Source: Melampsora larici-populina 98AG31 (Eukaryota; Basidiomycota; Pucciniomycetes; Pucciniales; Melampsoraceae). From it: a stretch of 64,000 nucleotides of DNA. Shown here one piece after another: positions 46,184 through 57,902 of the stretch (position 1 is the first letter of the stretch; every line of letters starts with the position of its first letter). Under the pieces are notes generated by a model. It ran no database searches. It saw only the letters and a list, made by a program, of their open reading frames with translations, and was not told the origin of the DNA. The stretch lies in NCBI RefSeq assembly GCF_000204055.1, contig NW_006768769.1, forward strand, positions 714,016 to 778,015. Reading direction: 5' to 3'. Made by a program: the position numbers and the translations under genes.

Positions 46184-47638
46184 TCATTCCTCCATCTCCC
46201 AATCATTATCTTCCTCAGCAGCATCTTCATCGTCTTGTTCAGGCTCTTCTGGGATGACGACGACCTTGGTGGATGCCTTGCTCTTCTTGGCTTTTGCAGC
46301 CGGGGCCTTCTTGGGTGGCGCTCGCTTGACAGCCGTTGCAGGTTGAGCAATGGTTGTTTCCGGGTCGGACATGTTAGCATCTGGCAAAGGCGACTCGATG
46401 GAAGGATCGTCCAAGACCTCTTTGGCTTTACCCTTGCCCTGCGTGCGTGGAGTTTTGGAAGTTGTTGCAGGCGGTTTGGGTAGATGCCTGGAAAGATAGA
46501 TTAGTAGAGGAAGGAGACTGTTGAAGTAGTTAGGGACGCACTTAGCAGGTCGAGTTCGCCGGCCGGCAGCAAGTGGGGAGGGAATGGGCTCCTCAGCTGC
46601 TGCAGCTTTCCGTTTGTTGGACGCTGTTGCAGCTGGCGCCGAAGACGGACCAGCGACGGCGTTGGTGGGAGTGACTGGAGTCGGAACATGTCTATAGAGA
46701 GCAGTAAGCTTCAGGGTGAGGAAGGGGAGAGAGCAGGAGAGGCTCACTTCGCGGGCCTGACGCGCCCTGCCGGTGTGACGTGGCCAGATGGATCAGTTTT
46801 CGTCGCACCACTACCTTCGTTGCCTGTACAGGGACTGACAGACGTAACCTGGGGGAGGGGAAAGTGATGAGCCGAAGCAGCAAGACGTGAATGCGTTGTA
46901 GGCTCACCTCGACAATGAATCTATTGGCCTCAGAATCGAAATCAACGATAAAGCCAGATATTAAAGTTTCCCTTCCAACCTGTACCAGCTTTTGACTTTG
47001 TTCCATGTTTCGAGTTGGGCGGATTCTGTACTCAATCTCGAAGTATTGGTTTTTGCGTGCCTACAAATTGGGATCGAAATAAGTTAGAGAAAGAATGTCG
47101 AGCACCAAAACAAATGCCATCGCTCACTTGGGGCTGATAATCAATATGTTTCATGACGAAGCAAAGTACAGACTTGGTATCGTCATCAGCCGGCATGGTT
47201 CTGCGACTGGATACGATACCAAGGCCGGTGAGGGCAGTGTTGTTATGGAGAACACCGGTGAACGTCTCACTAGTACCAACAAATATTTTATGGTCTGCTT
47301 CGTAGTACATGTTGAAGTCGGCGGTGTCCTTGACTGGCAGGAATCGAGCCTTGGTAACAAAGCACTCGCCTTCGTGGGGTACTTCAAGAGGGGAACAGTA
47401 AGCTGTCCATTTACCGTCATATTCCTTGTTGTTATCCGAGTTCCACCCTTTTGTAGTGATAGCAACGGTACATGCCCGGTATGAATAGTTACGGCTGTCG
47501 GACGGTGGGAGCTGCGGGTCGGAGTCAGTAAAGGATGAGGAAAGAGATTGCTGGAGTACTGACCAAAGCACCGGTTTCGACAACACCTGAGATCGTGAGG
47601 ACGTGGGATTGCTTGAGGGGAATGTTAGAAGTAGACAT
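46184..47638 (-). CDS. Family gene E: long member with charged tail, intact (388 aa)
   Basis: Six exons: 47638-47564 (25 codons), 47511-47128 (128 codons), 47060-46908 (exactly 51 codons), 46848-46748, 46691-46542 and 46487-46184. Introns of 52-67 nt all follow GT..AG, and the exons join to a single 389-codon frame. The first three exons correspond to the whole short paralogs (MSTSNIPLKQSHVLTISGVV; YFEIEYRIRP .. RFIVE). The last three add a low-complexity tail with basic clusters (NKRKAAAAEEP, KKAPAAKAKKSKAS) and a final acidic run of about 25 residues, so it is probably nuclear. The combination of a putative ssDNA/nucleic-acid-binding-like head and charged tail is inference; no named domain was recognised. 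It lies upstream of, and in the same direction as, the Helitron gene, about 0.4-0.6 kb away. Confidence 0.7.
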
Positions 47639-49201
47639 GGATGTTGAATGCTGAGAAATTGCGCTGAGTTTGTATAAATGTACGGTAGATGAGACCAAGA
47701 GATAATCGATGCGGGTCGGTGAACAGATTGATATGAGAGTGAAAGCTAAACAATGTGGATGCGAAAGTATACAGATAGAGATGGAGAGTGAAAGTCGGCA
47801 TTGGTATTAGGTCAGTGCGTCGATGACCTTTATAGTCGATACCGAAGCTCTGCAAGGTTGTGTGGTGGAGGAACAAGGGTTGGAGTGACCAGGGCGGTAG
47901 CGCATTGACCACATTGGACATCGTGAGTTTAGCCTAGAGATGCGACTAAAATCGAAGTAGCCCACGCGTTGGTTAGTTGACAGAATGAACACTCGGAGGC
48001 CTGACCTAGGCAATCATGGATAGCTGCAAGAGGAGAGTACGTCATTGGCAGCGGGGTTGTGTAGGCAGGAGCAGAGTGAGAGTGTGGCGTAGTTGGGTAG
48101 GTCCAGGCTAGGAAAGAAAGTGTCGTAAGGTTATGTGGTAGGATGTAGAGGCCCTTCCGTAAGGAAGAGTTGTAGCCTGACCAGAAGTTGGATTTGAATA
48201 AGGTTCCTTGGCCAGGCGGACCCAAGGTCTTCCATGGGTTGCTCGTGGGGGCCGAGCTGGGTAGAGTCGGCTGCGGTGTGTCGGCTGTGGATGAGGGAGG
48301 TATTGAAATTGAGGCTGAAGAGAAGCAACAATCGGGATGGTAGACGTAAGTCTAAGGCTGAGTATAGCTTGGTATAGGGCTGAGTATAGGTTAGTATAGG
48401 GTATAGAGTATTTGGTAGAGTAAGGAATAGGGAAATTAAGGCTGAAGAGGGGAGACGGTTGGGAAGAACATTGCTTTAAGTATATAGATTTATGAGGAAA
48501 AAACTCTCACGCAGTTGCGGAGCAAAGAAATTGCAATTTTCGCGCTATGTAGCACACAACTTATGAAATTTTGGCTTTGATCAAGCGCGAGTCTGTGGAC
48601 ACGAAAGCGGCTAGCAAGGTTTGCAAATTGATTCCTTCATGCCTTTTTTATTGAGATCATCCTTTCAAGAGCACTGAAACACTGATAGTGCAATGTTGTA
48701 ATCTGAAATCAAATGTTGACTACCCAGCTTCTCAATCAATGTATTGCTTGTTCTGAACCTACAGCTCCTCATATGATTTGCCTCCATATCACTCACTTAG
48801 CCAATACTCCAGAAGCTTCACTCACACATTTCAAGGCTGCTCTTTCAATTGGAAAAGAGAAATTTGAGGTAGTTCCACAAAATAAACAAAACAGTGATGT
48901 ACCAACATGTGCCAAGATAGATCACATACAAGAGTGGGCATAAGTCTATTCAAGTACAAAATGAAATTCCAGAGTGGAAATGGGAATGGAGAATTAGAAA
49001 AAGTTGTGTGGTCACCTCAATTCAAAAAAGAAAGAAAGGGTTTTAATGAGTTTCAGTTCAATAAAAATAAGCATTGAATCAGAAATCACAATTCACAACT
49101 ACTGATTAGGACCATTTAGATCCTGTTATATTTCAACTAACCGCCAAATATCCCGTGAATTGATTGATCGACCCTTCTGCTATCAGCTTATTTTATAGGT
49201 A
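47639..49201. other. Intergenic, nothing recognised
   Basis: Contains a short array of TATAGGGCTGAGTATAGG-like words at about 48355-48415 and a GCGGAGC fragment near 48515. No supportable gene. Confidence 0.5.
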
Positions 49202-49904
49202 CAGTTGACTCTGAGATAACCCATACCCTTTTATGGAACCCAAAAAGTATGGGTTATCTTGGAGTATGGGCTATCAGGATTCTCTGCAATAACCCATATA
49301 TTAGTGGTTATGGGTTATTGCAGAGATTTTTTTGCGGAAGGCAAGAGAGGATGTGATTTAATTGCATACGTTTCAAGAAGAGCAAGCAAGGAAATACAAT
49401 AGGTTGGGCTGGACTAGCGTTTTGGAACAAGCTGCACTGAATGTACGCAGAGCTTGCCAAAGAGCCCTCCCACAAGATTTTGCTTCCTCAGAATCTTTGT
49501 GTCTGAGGTAATTTGTCATTACATTGGCCGACTTAAGGAAGTCGGAGTATGATTGCTTCAAAGATTTCCTCCGGACTCCAGGTCTCAAGGCCACTCGTCG
49601 GCTCATTGGTAGGATTTAGGAGTTCTGTAATGGGCATCATATTTTTTTATGAACAATTCAATGAAATGAGTTCTTGAATCTCCTGCTCAAGATCTTGCTG
49701 AGCAGATGGATTGAGACTCTATGGTGCAATATTTGATTTTTTTGTGGGAAACTATGGGTTTTTGGCTTTGATTTTCAAAAAAAAAGCTATGAGTTATGGG
49801 TTTTTGGCCTGTTTTCCCCACCCATAAAAAATATGGAGGCCAAAAACTATGGGTTAGGGTAGAGTATGGCGTATTGGGGATATGGGTTATTTCAGAGTCA
49901 ACTG
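49202..49904. mobile_element. Pogo/Tc1-type non-autonomous element (703 bp) with TA duplication
   Basis: The ends CAGTTGACTCTGAGATAACC and the inverse of GGTTATTTCAGAGTCAACTG are flanked by TA on both sides. Further copies of ATAACCCATA/TATGGGTTAT lie inside both ends. A 77-codon minus-strand ORF (49373-49606) has no clear transposase motif, so it may be a relic. Confidence 0.75.
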
Positions 49905-50194
49905 TAGCCAATCTTTGAAATACACTACATAGTGAAAGATGAGAAAACATCATTGGAATAAAATTCAATGGAATCTATAAATTGATGAATGAGTTGATCA
50001 GGTCTTTGTATAAGTTATGAAGGTGTATGAATTAAACTTGTTGCTTGACCTGTTATTTGTGTGGTTTGTATATGGAAGTCGAATACAATGATTTCAACCA
50101 GAACATGGTGGACAACATCCTGTCATGCTACTCAAGAACTAGGAAAATTTGACCAATTGATAAAAAATGTTGAGGAAGACAGTCCACACAGTCT
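49905..50194. other. Short intergenic stretch, nothing recognised
   Basis: No coding or repeat signal. Confidence 0.4.
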
Positions 50195-50402
50195 GTATAC
50201 GTTCCCTCCGCTATATATCGGAGGACACCCAGCCCTGACAGGTTGTGGAGCAAAAAATCTGCTATGAGTTTTCCCGCATTTGCTATATTTATCGGCGTAT
50301 ATAGCGGATGTGTTGACCACTGCTATTGCTCCGCAGCGGATGTATTGACTGCTCTGCTATTGCTCTGCAGCGGCTATATGCAGCGGAGCGATGGCGGTAT
50401 TG
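50195..50402 (-). repeat. Fragment of the GCGGAGC element family
   Basis: TCCCTCCGCTATATATCGG ... GCAGCGGAGCGATGGCGGTATT parallels the right end of the 25384-26674 element, including the CGCTATATA and GGCGTATATAGCGGATG blocks. There is no matching left end nearby, so it is a truncated copy. Confidence 0.7.
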
Positions 50403-50546
50403 TCCCAAGTTTGAGATCCAGGAACACCTTGTATTGGAAAACATAGGGTAAATACATTGAGGGTTCCGCAGTATTCAACAACTCAGGATGTGACACCTGG
50501 AGCCTGCCACGTCCTGTCAGGGAACAAGTCTGTGTGGAATAGTTCA

Positions 50547-51362
50547 CACTACACAAAATATAATATTTTCTGGGCAGAAAATTAAATTATTGATACACAA
50601 AAATATTGAGAGGCCAGGAGAAGGGCAAAAAATAAATAAAAATATGCATCTTGTTCCCTGCGGTGAGAGCTTCACTCTCCATATTTTTCCATATTTTTAC
50701 AGTCCGTATTGATTATTGTACTAACAATAAACCTTCATAATCATCCAATTACAACCTGTAACAAGCACTGAAATTTGGCTCATTAGTGTTTAGAGAAACT
50801 TTTGATACCTGAAAACACCTATAACTTTGTCAAATCTGCATCAAAACACTCGATTTTAAGTGCATTAGAAAGCTGAACTATTCCTCTCGAACTTTCATAA
50901 GATCAAGAACTATGTAGCTAGTATGCCAATCAATCTATGGATCTGTATGTACAAATGTATAAAAAAGATGATATCTTTTTCAGCAGACCAGCATGCTGTG
51001 TGGTCTTATTATGAGCTATTTGAAGGACAATTCCAGCTTACCAATGCACCCAAAATCAAGCGTTTTGGACCAGAATTGAAAAAGTTATGAGTATTTTCAG
51101 AAATCAAAAGTTTCTCTAAACACTAATGAGCCAAATTTCAGTGCTTGTTACAGGTTGTAATTGGATGATTGTGAAGGTTTATTGTTAGTACACTTATCAA
51201 TATGGACTGTAAAAATACGGAAAAATATGCAGAGTGAAGTTCCCAACGCAGGGAACAAGATGCATATTTTTATTCATTTTTTGCTCTCCTCCTGGCCTCT
51301 CAATATTTTTGTGTATCAATAATTTAATTTTCTGCCCAGAAAATATTATCTTTCTTGTAGTG
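50547..51362. mobile_element. CACTA-ended fold-back element (816 bp)
   Basis: The right end read inwards is CACTACAAGAAAGATAATA; the left end is CACTACACAAAATATAATA. 3-bp target duplications TCA lie at 50544-50546 and 51363-51365. The two halves are inverted copies for about 320 bp each (TTTTCTGGGCAGAAAATTAA ... TAGTGTTTAGAGAAACTTTTGA), leaving a loop of roughly 150 bp. CACTACAAGAAA is the textbook CACTA terminus. There is no coding capacity. Confidence 0.85.
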
Positions 51363-51844
51363 TCAACACCTTTTCCTCCCCATGAATCAAAGAGAGATAG
51401 AATGTCACATGTGTATTATTCATGATGCATAGTACTGGAAATCTGTGACATTACAAATACAAAGGGGTGTGACACAACAGATTACATGTGTAACACCATG
51501 TGATGTTTCACTGATATATTGAGTGATAACCGTGGTCACAGCTGCCAACTCCATGGCACTATAGCTCACACCGGGTGCAATGTTGTGTCGCATTCGGGGC
51601 TGCGACACGCTGTCGCTGCCTCGGGCACTCCACATGCCCCGCGTGCGACAAGCCAAATTTGGCTGCGACAACACACGGTGACCTGCGACATCCACCCTGC
51701 GCACCGGTCAAGTGCGACAACTGACCCTCTGTATGCGACAACTCACCCTCTGTATGCGACACACCAACCCTCGGCCCACCACGACTTCCCTTATTCCAAA
51801 GCACTCATTGACTGTCCACAACACCATACCTCATCGCTATCACA

Positions 51845-54800
51845 ATGATCATATGTACTTGCTCACGCTGCGTATCGAAGAGATGTACAGACGAAGATGG
51901 GAACTCACATCCTGGTCAATTCGTATCTCGCGAAACCCAACTCAAACACCACCGCGCTGATCTCAAAGACTCAGACTCACCAGACGACTTATCAAGAAGC
52001 CGCGAAAGCTCTCCCGAACGTGAAACCAATAATCTTGAAGACTTGCTAAAGAAACAAGAAGGATTAGATTATGAGGCACTACATGTAGACGGGTCTGACT
52101 CATCAATTACTGGTGAGTGATATAGAATCGACACAATGAAGTCAAGTATCTGAGATCTGACCCTCCTTTTCTGTTCATCAGTGATCACCTTTGTAGGGTT
52201 ATTTCTCAGTTGGCTTCACTTATTCTGTGGTGTTAGCGGTGTCAATTGCCAGCTTGCACGGGTCTTCATACTTCGAATCTTAGAAACGGCTCGGAATCCA
52301 CTTCTAGACAATACCGAAGATCGCCAACTCCCAAAGGACATGCGTACCATTGTCAAGTCACTTTCAATTGGCCCTGTATTGAATAAACAAATCTGCTGCC
52401 CGACATGTTTCAGTCTTTATCAACCAGCCGGCGCACCCTGGTTATGTTCCTTCAGGAAGTCGCCAAAAGCTCACAAATGTGGCGAAGCACTCTTTCAGCT
52501 GAAGAAACTCTATCGAAGTCTTCGAGATAGGGGTGAAAGTCAAAGAAATCCCAGCGCTTTTTCAAACATGCCATCGTGTGAAATTGGGCATCCGCGCAAC
52601 TTATATGTTACTCAGAAACTATTGTCATGGCTTTGCTGGTTCCTTTCCAAGTCAAACATTGAGCAGGAAATAATCGACTGGACCAACGAGCTCAGCAAGT
52701 CCTCCGAAACCAAGATATTCGACATCCAGCAGTCTGATGCTTGGAAGGAGGTCACTTGGCCAAGCGACCCTCCAACTGGACCCAAGCCATTGAATCTCAT
52801 GGTCTCTTTATTCATCGATTGGTTCAACCCAAGAGGTAACAAGAAACAAGGCGCTCAAACATCAATGGGAGTTTTCGCTTATAACTGTCTCGACCTTCCA
52901 CCCTCTCTGCAAAACCTCATTCACAACACGTGCGTTGCCGGAATCACCCCAGGTCCGCATGCACCAGATATGACGACTATCACTCATGTACTTAGAGATC
53001 ACATCGACGACCTGATCCTTCTTGAACAAGGAATCATTATGCCCACCTCTCAATACCCAGAAGGTCGGCTAGTGCATGTCAAGTTACTTATGATACTAGG
53101 CGACATGGTGGGCATGCACAAAGTGGCAGGTTTTGCTTCTCATTCCGCCACTTTGTACTGCACATGGTGTTGGGCTTCTTCCAAGGATATGGATAAGATG
53201 AAGCTAGGCCGACCTCGAACAAAGGCAGAGGTTCTCAAAGCGGCAAATACCTCGAAATCAGCCATCACCTTGGCACGCAAAGACGAGATTCTCAAAGATA
53301 CCGGTGTGCGTTGGTCAGAATTCAATCGACTCAACTATCGTGACCCAGTTAAGCACCTTCCACTCGGAATGATGCATAACTGGTTTGAAGGGGTCCTTCA
53401 TCACCATTTTCGAATTCGATGGGCTTTTGTGATATATACACAAGAGCAAAAAGCTGGTATAAAAAAGAAGAGGCCGCATGGAAATCAGAAAGCCGACTCA
53501 CTTCAACCTGCACCAAAACGGATGGTGTATGAGGAAGGATGTGGCAATGCAATTTATGACGATGAAGACATGGAAGATGGAGCTGAGTCGAGTGAATCAG
53601 AGCTTGATGTGGATCTTGAAGGTGGATGGGATGGTGGTCTTCTCTCCAAAGAAGATATCATGTTCTTTCGAAAGCGCTTGCAGGACGTCGTGCTACCTAC
53701 TGGGATTCCAGGAATGCCATCAAACTTAGGAGACGCAAAAGCCGGATCATTGAAAGCGTCACAGTGGCATTCCTTATTCGCTTTCATCATTCCTTTGATT
53801 ATCGTAGAACTTTATGTGGCCGATGATGTGGAAGAACTCAAGAACGATACGAACCGAGGTCAAATCTTACTCAATATTGCAAACTTAGTTCAATGTACAA
53901 ATATAGTATGTGCTAAGAAGGTATCGGAATTCGAAGGAAAAACCTTTCAAACCTGTTATCGCAGATATCACGAAACATCAAAAAAAAATTTCAAGACGGT
54001 CCCTATTGTTTCCAACCATCACTATGCTTTGCATATACCCGAGCAAATGTTGCGTTGGGGACCTTTGTATTCGGTCGCAGAATTCTCTGGTGAAAGATTG
54101 ATAGGGGTACTACAGAAAATACCAACAAACAAACGTCTAGGTAAGTCTTTACGTCAGCTTGTGAAGTCGGACAGATTGAGACTGATAGCTCTTTGTCCAG
54201 CTCAAATGGATGGGACAATCATGACTCGATTCAGTCAATGGCAGAGGCTGTCTGGGAATTATTCAGTGATCGACGATGTGGTAAACTCAGAAAATGGAAC
54301 CAAGAAAGATCCCAGCAAGAGCCGCTATCGTATCAAGTTGGACGCTCGGGAATACGAACTCTTGCTCGATTTTTCACAAGTTCAAGACAACCAAATACAA
54401 GACTATCGCAATTTGCCTCATCCACCAAGAGCCAGGGTTTTACAACCGTATGCGATTCCAAGGGCTACATGGAGAGTTTCGAAAAGAATTGTTGTTTCAG
54501 TGCTGAAGCCAAATAATTGCATTGAATATAAAGATGAGGGTAAGACAAAGTATGGGATAATCAGACAAATATATGAGTATCAAAATGTCAAAGAGAAGTG
54601 GGAAACAGTATTGTTAGTTAGTCCCATTAATAACCTCTACCCAAAGGACCTTGAATCTCCTTCTCGTATCTTTCGTTATTTGATCTTTTTACTCAAATGT
54701 GTAGTTGGTCAAATTGATAAGCACCATATCATTCTACCCACTAAATCAGTTGTATGTGTAGCTGCTTATCGTCTCTTGCCTACAGATGTCTTTGGAATCA

Positions 54801-54859
54801 AAGACAATGGGATTATGCTTCGACCTTATGACTATAACTCACAATTAGATATTGTTTAA
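51845..54859 (+). CDS. tnp2-like transposase of the Plavaka/CACTA element (981 aa)
   Basis: Exon 1 is 51845-52112 and exon 2 is 52182-54859, joined across a 69-nt intron (GTGAGT..CATCAG). The N-terminus has a Cys cluster typical of the family (ICTCSRCVSKRC) and VSRETQLKHH. The catalytic core shows LFIDWFNPRGNK (first acidic residue), LPPSLQNLIHNTCVAGITPGP, GDMVGMHKVAGFASHSATLYCTWC (Cys pair) and LGMMHNWFEGVLHHH. An acidic linker (EDMEDGAESSESELDVD) follows. No stop or frame break was seen, so the protein may be functional. It is expected to cut at the CACCG ends in the nucleus. The other gene of the element is convergent, with its stop 580 bp away. Confidence 0.85.
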
Positions 54860-55438
54860 ATGTATTGTAGTTATTTTTCTTTCTTTCTACTTTTGAAATC
54901 AAGATATGAACTTCACAAGAAGTATTGGTACACCTCATCGGCTTTAAAGTCAGCAAATGTGACCCAGACACTGAATGTGACCCAGACGCTGTTTAAACCT
55001 GGATGCGGACACTTGACTGTTTGGACTTGGTTTTATTCTGTGTTCCAATTGTGTTGGAATCTGTTAAAGATCTTTTTGTAAGGCTTTGGGAAGATCCTCA
55101 AAAAGATCAACGGATCAACTTTTTTTGGGACATGCACCACAAAAAGCTTAACACACCAAATCAATCAATTACTGACGAGAAAATATATAATGGGAAGAAA
55201 ACAACAACATATATTTGGATTTAATGATTATCACAAGTTTTTTTTGGTGTTATTTCAAAACATCACAGGCAAGAATAGGAAGAAATAAGACAAGGAACAG
55301 TGTGTTTTTGTTATTTTTTTTATCACAAACGATTTTTTTGGCATTTTTTTAGACATTGATAGAGGGGCAAGAGAAGGATAATGGAAAATCAGAGACAATC
55401 AAAAGAAACAGGTGAAAAAAACCCGGACACCCTTTGTT
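54860..55438. other. Region between the convergent genes of the Plavaka element
   Basis: 3' ends of the two element genes; T-rich tracts consistent with termination, no ORF of note. Confidence 0.5.
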
Positions 55439-57170
55439 TTACTCTTCCTCCTCATCACCACTATCATACAAATCACCATAATCTCCATCATCAAAGAATC
55501 CATCATCTTCATCTTCTACCACTTGTTCATCTTCACTTCCCATTGACTCGTCTTCATCTTCATCATCATCATCATCGTTGTCGTTTTTTTCATCAGGTAA
55601 GTCATAAGCCAGTAACTTTGAGTCAAGGTATTTTGCGGTGAATCGTTCGTCGGAGATGAGTTCATCGGGGTGGCGGGTTGACATAAGAGATTGACTGGCA
55701 TCCGGAAGAAAGCAAACTTGTTCAGCGTCGGCTGTGAGACGTCTTTGGCCAGGGGCAAGGTTTTTGAACCACTTGCGGTCGTAGAAGTCGATTGGGAGGC
55801 CAGTTGGAGCTCGGGTGAATTCAGAAGGGACAGGTACTGTGGGTAATTTGCGAGGTATCTTTGTAGTCCCCTTACCGTTTGAAAGACTTTGAGCCTCCTT
55901 CTGCATCTCCACTTCAAGAGCACGGAACCACTTGCTGGCGTTCTTAGAGCGGTACGCAAGGGTTTTGATGGTTCGTACATTCTTGACTGGGTCAAGCTCG
56001 TCATCGCTATGTGCAAGGATATTTGCGCACAAGGTCCTGTAGCGCTTCGACGTTCTTCTTGTGTCGATACAAGTAATCGCACCTAGCCTCCATAAGCTGA
56101 GACATGAATCAGAAAAATGAAAATCAAAACAGAAAGAAAAATTAAAGTGAACACTCACCCTCTCCCGAGCCTTTTGGATATTTTTTCTTGCAGTTGCCCT
56201 TGCAGCACGACCAACCTCTTGTTTTTCAGCCTTGTATCTTCCTGCCATCACGAAATGTACATAATGATTGTACGCCGCAAGCATCTTAGACATTTCATTG
56301 ACTTGATCACCCAAAACATTCATGTAATTGTAAGTACCAGTCGCAAAGAGTTGGCGAAAGGTGTTGAGACAAACAATCCGGCATGCTGAGTTGTAAAGAG
56401 AGTCGTGAGGTTCATCGAGGTCCGGTGCCCACTCCCGTATACCAACCTTCGCAAGGACACTACTCATGTAAAGAATTGACATCTGATCGATGTTTCCAAG
56501 ACTCCTTGCTATCTTACCACCGCTGACTCGCAGTTCCTTTAAAGAGACAATTGATTCTTGAGCGATGAGATCAGAGCTGGCGGGATTCTCGAGCGTGGCT
56601 TCAACTTTGTTTGAAGAGTTGAATTTTGAGTAGAATTCTCTGAGAAGGTTGACGCAGGGGGTTGGAGGCACGTCGCTTTGTTTGTAGAGACCCCACATCA
56701 TCTTGATATGGACATAGAGCGCGTCCTAAAACATGCAACAGTGAGGAGTCAGCCATCAATTACAGAATGACATTGCAAAAGTCAAAGGAAATTACCTTCG
56801 TTGTCTTGAATTTTTGGTCAATTTCGTCTGATTTGATTTGAAGCGGATGTTTCCTGCGAGGAGTCGGCGTCCTTGGCGTTTTGGGAGACTTAGACGGGGT
56901 GGTGGTCTTGGACACCTTACGAGACGTAGGAGTTGAGAGGCGCTGAGAAGGAGTAGAAGCGGTTGACTGGGTGGCCTTCTTGGTGGTTGATTTTTTTTTG
57001 ACGGTGAGGCTGCCGACTTGAGTCTGGAGGTCTCCAATGATGCTTTCGAATTGACTCGCTTGTTGCTTCAAGGCGTCGGCAACTACAGCAGCCAAAGCTT
57101 CAGCCGTAACGGGGGCGGAAGAGGTAGATGTTGGTCCGTCAGACGAGTCGATGTTCATGGATGCAGACAT
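55439..57170 (-). CDS. Second ORF of the Plavaka/CACTA-like element, function unknown
   Basis: Exon 1 is 57170-56796 (125 codons): a Ser/Thr-rich head and basic SPKTPRTPTPRRK clusters that suggest nuclear or DNA binding. Exon 2 starts at 56725 after a 70-nt GTAATT..TTTTAG intron. It reads WGLYKQSDVPPTPCVNLLRE and AACNH-like mixed helices, then an RKNIQKARER segment. The final part has HSDDELDPVKNVRTIKTLAY, FYDRKWFKNLAPGQRR and a very acidic tail of D/E repeats. The stretch 56158-56097 looks like a 62-nt intron (GTGAGT..CTCAG). Splicing it out puts the next 30 codons in a frame that stops, whereas reading through stays open, so either this copy is frameshifted near 56010 or the intron is not used. 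CACTA elements commonly encode a second, DNA-binding protein, which may be its role. Confidence 0.6.
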
Positions 57171-57902
57171 TATTGAGGGAAAAGAGATTATAGAAAGTGA
57201 AAAATGAAGAATATGGGGAATTGATGGCGGAAGTTGAACGATAGAAGTAAAAGGGTCGATTGTTTGATTGAAGATGAAGATGAAGTGTAGTACGAGTGGA
57301 ATTTGTTTAGTGGGTCGAAGGATAAAGCAAAGCAATTATGTTAGTCTTTATATAGGATTCCAGGAATTGGAAACGCAGGCACTGACCCAATTCGTATGAA
57401 AAAAAATCTTTCGACCGTTTGAATTCCCTTGAATGTTTGAATTCCTTTCAAAGTCCTTTGACACCTTTGAATTCCTTTGGACTAAGCGTACTACCTGAAG
57501 CTAAGATGATGGGATGGGGTGACGGAGGCAAATGTTCCAAGAACTTCGTCGGTTAATCTTCGATCGGATGGTCTATTTGGTGTGGGAATCCAATTGTGGC
57601 TTGTGAGATGACGAATGGCCTTCGATTCTTTAAGGTAGACCCTGACGTATGTAACTGTTGGTGGGGCTGTTCTGCTATGAACGCGAGACCGTTCAATGAC
57701 AGATATGGCTCGGTCGAAGATGAAACCACGGATGGGTGAGTTGTCGCAGCCAAATAGTTGGCTGTCGCATTCGACACGAGTGTCGCAGGGCACAGTAGGG
57801 TGTCGCAGCCAAATTTGGCCTGTCGCACTCGGGGCATGTATATTCCCCAAGGCAGCGACAGCATGTCGCAGCCCCGAATGCGACACGACATTGCACCCGG
57901 TG

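Larger units (their letters stand above)
51569..57902. mobile_element. Plavaka/CACTA-like DNA transposon (6.3 kb), both ends present
   Basis: The TIRs start CACCGGGTGCAATGT at both ends and match at roughly 90% over 100 bp. They are rich in TGTCGCA/TGCGACA subterminal motifs and flanked by TCA duplications (51566-51568 and 57903-57905). It contains a tnp2-like transposase on + and a convergent second ORF on -. CAC-start ends and the 3-bp duplication place it in the CACTA/Plavaka group. Confidence 0.9.

Noticed and set aside
49373..49606. ORF inside the pogo-like element as its transposase
   Set aside because: 77 codons without DDE or CENP-B-type motifs.
52181..54859. KDZ-type transposase call for the large + strand ORF
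   Set aside because: The WFNPRGNK, ITPGP and tnp2-type Cys motifs together with a 3-bp duplication and CAC-start ends fit Plavaka/CACTA better than KDZ, which makes longer duplications.
55516..56082. 188-codon minus-strand ORF overlapping the second Plavaka gene
   Set aside because: Shadow frame of the acidic-tailed protein; Met-rich low-complexity translation of D/E codons.
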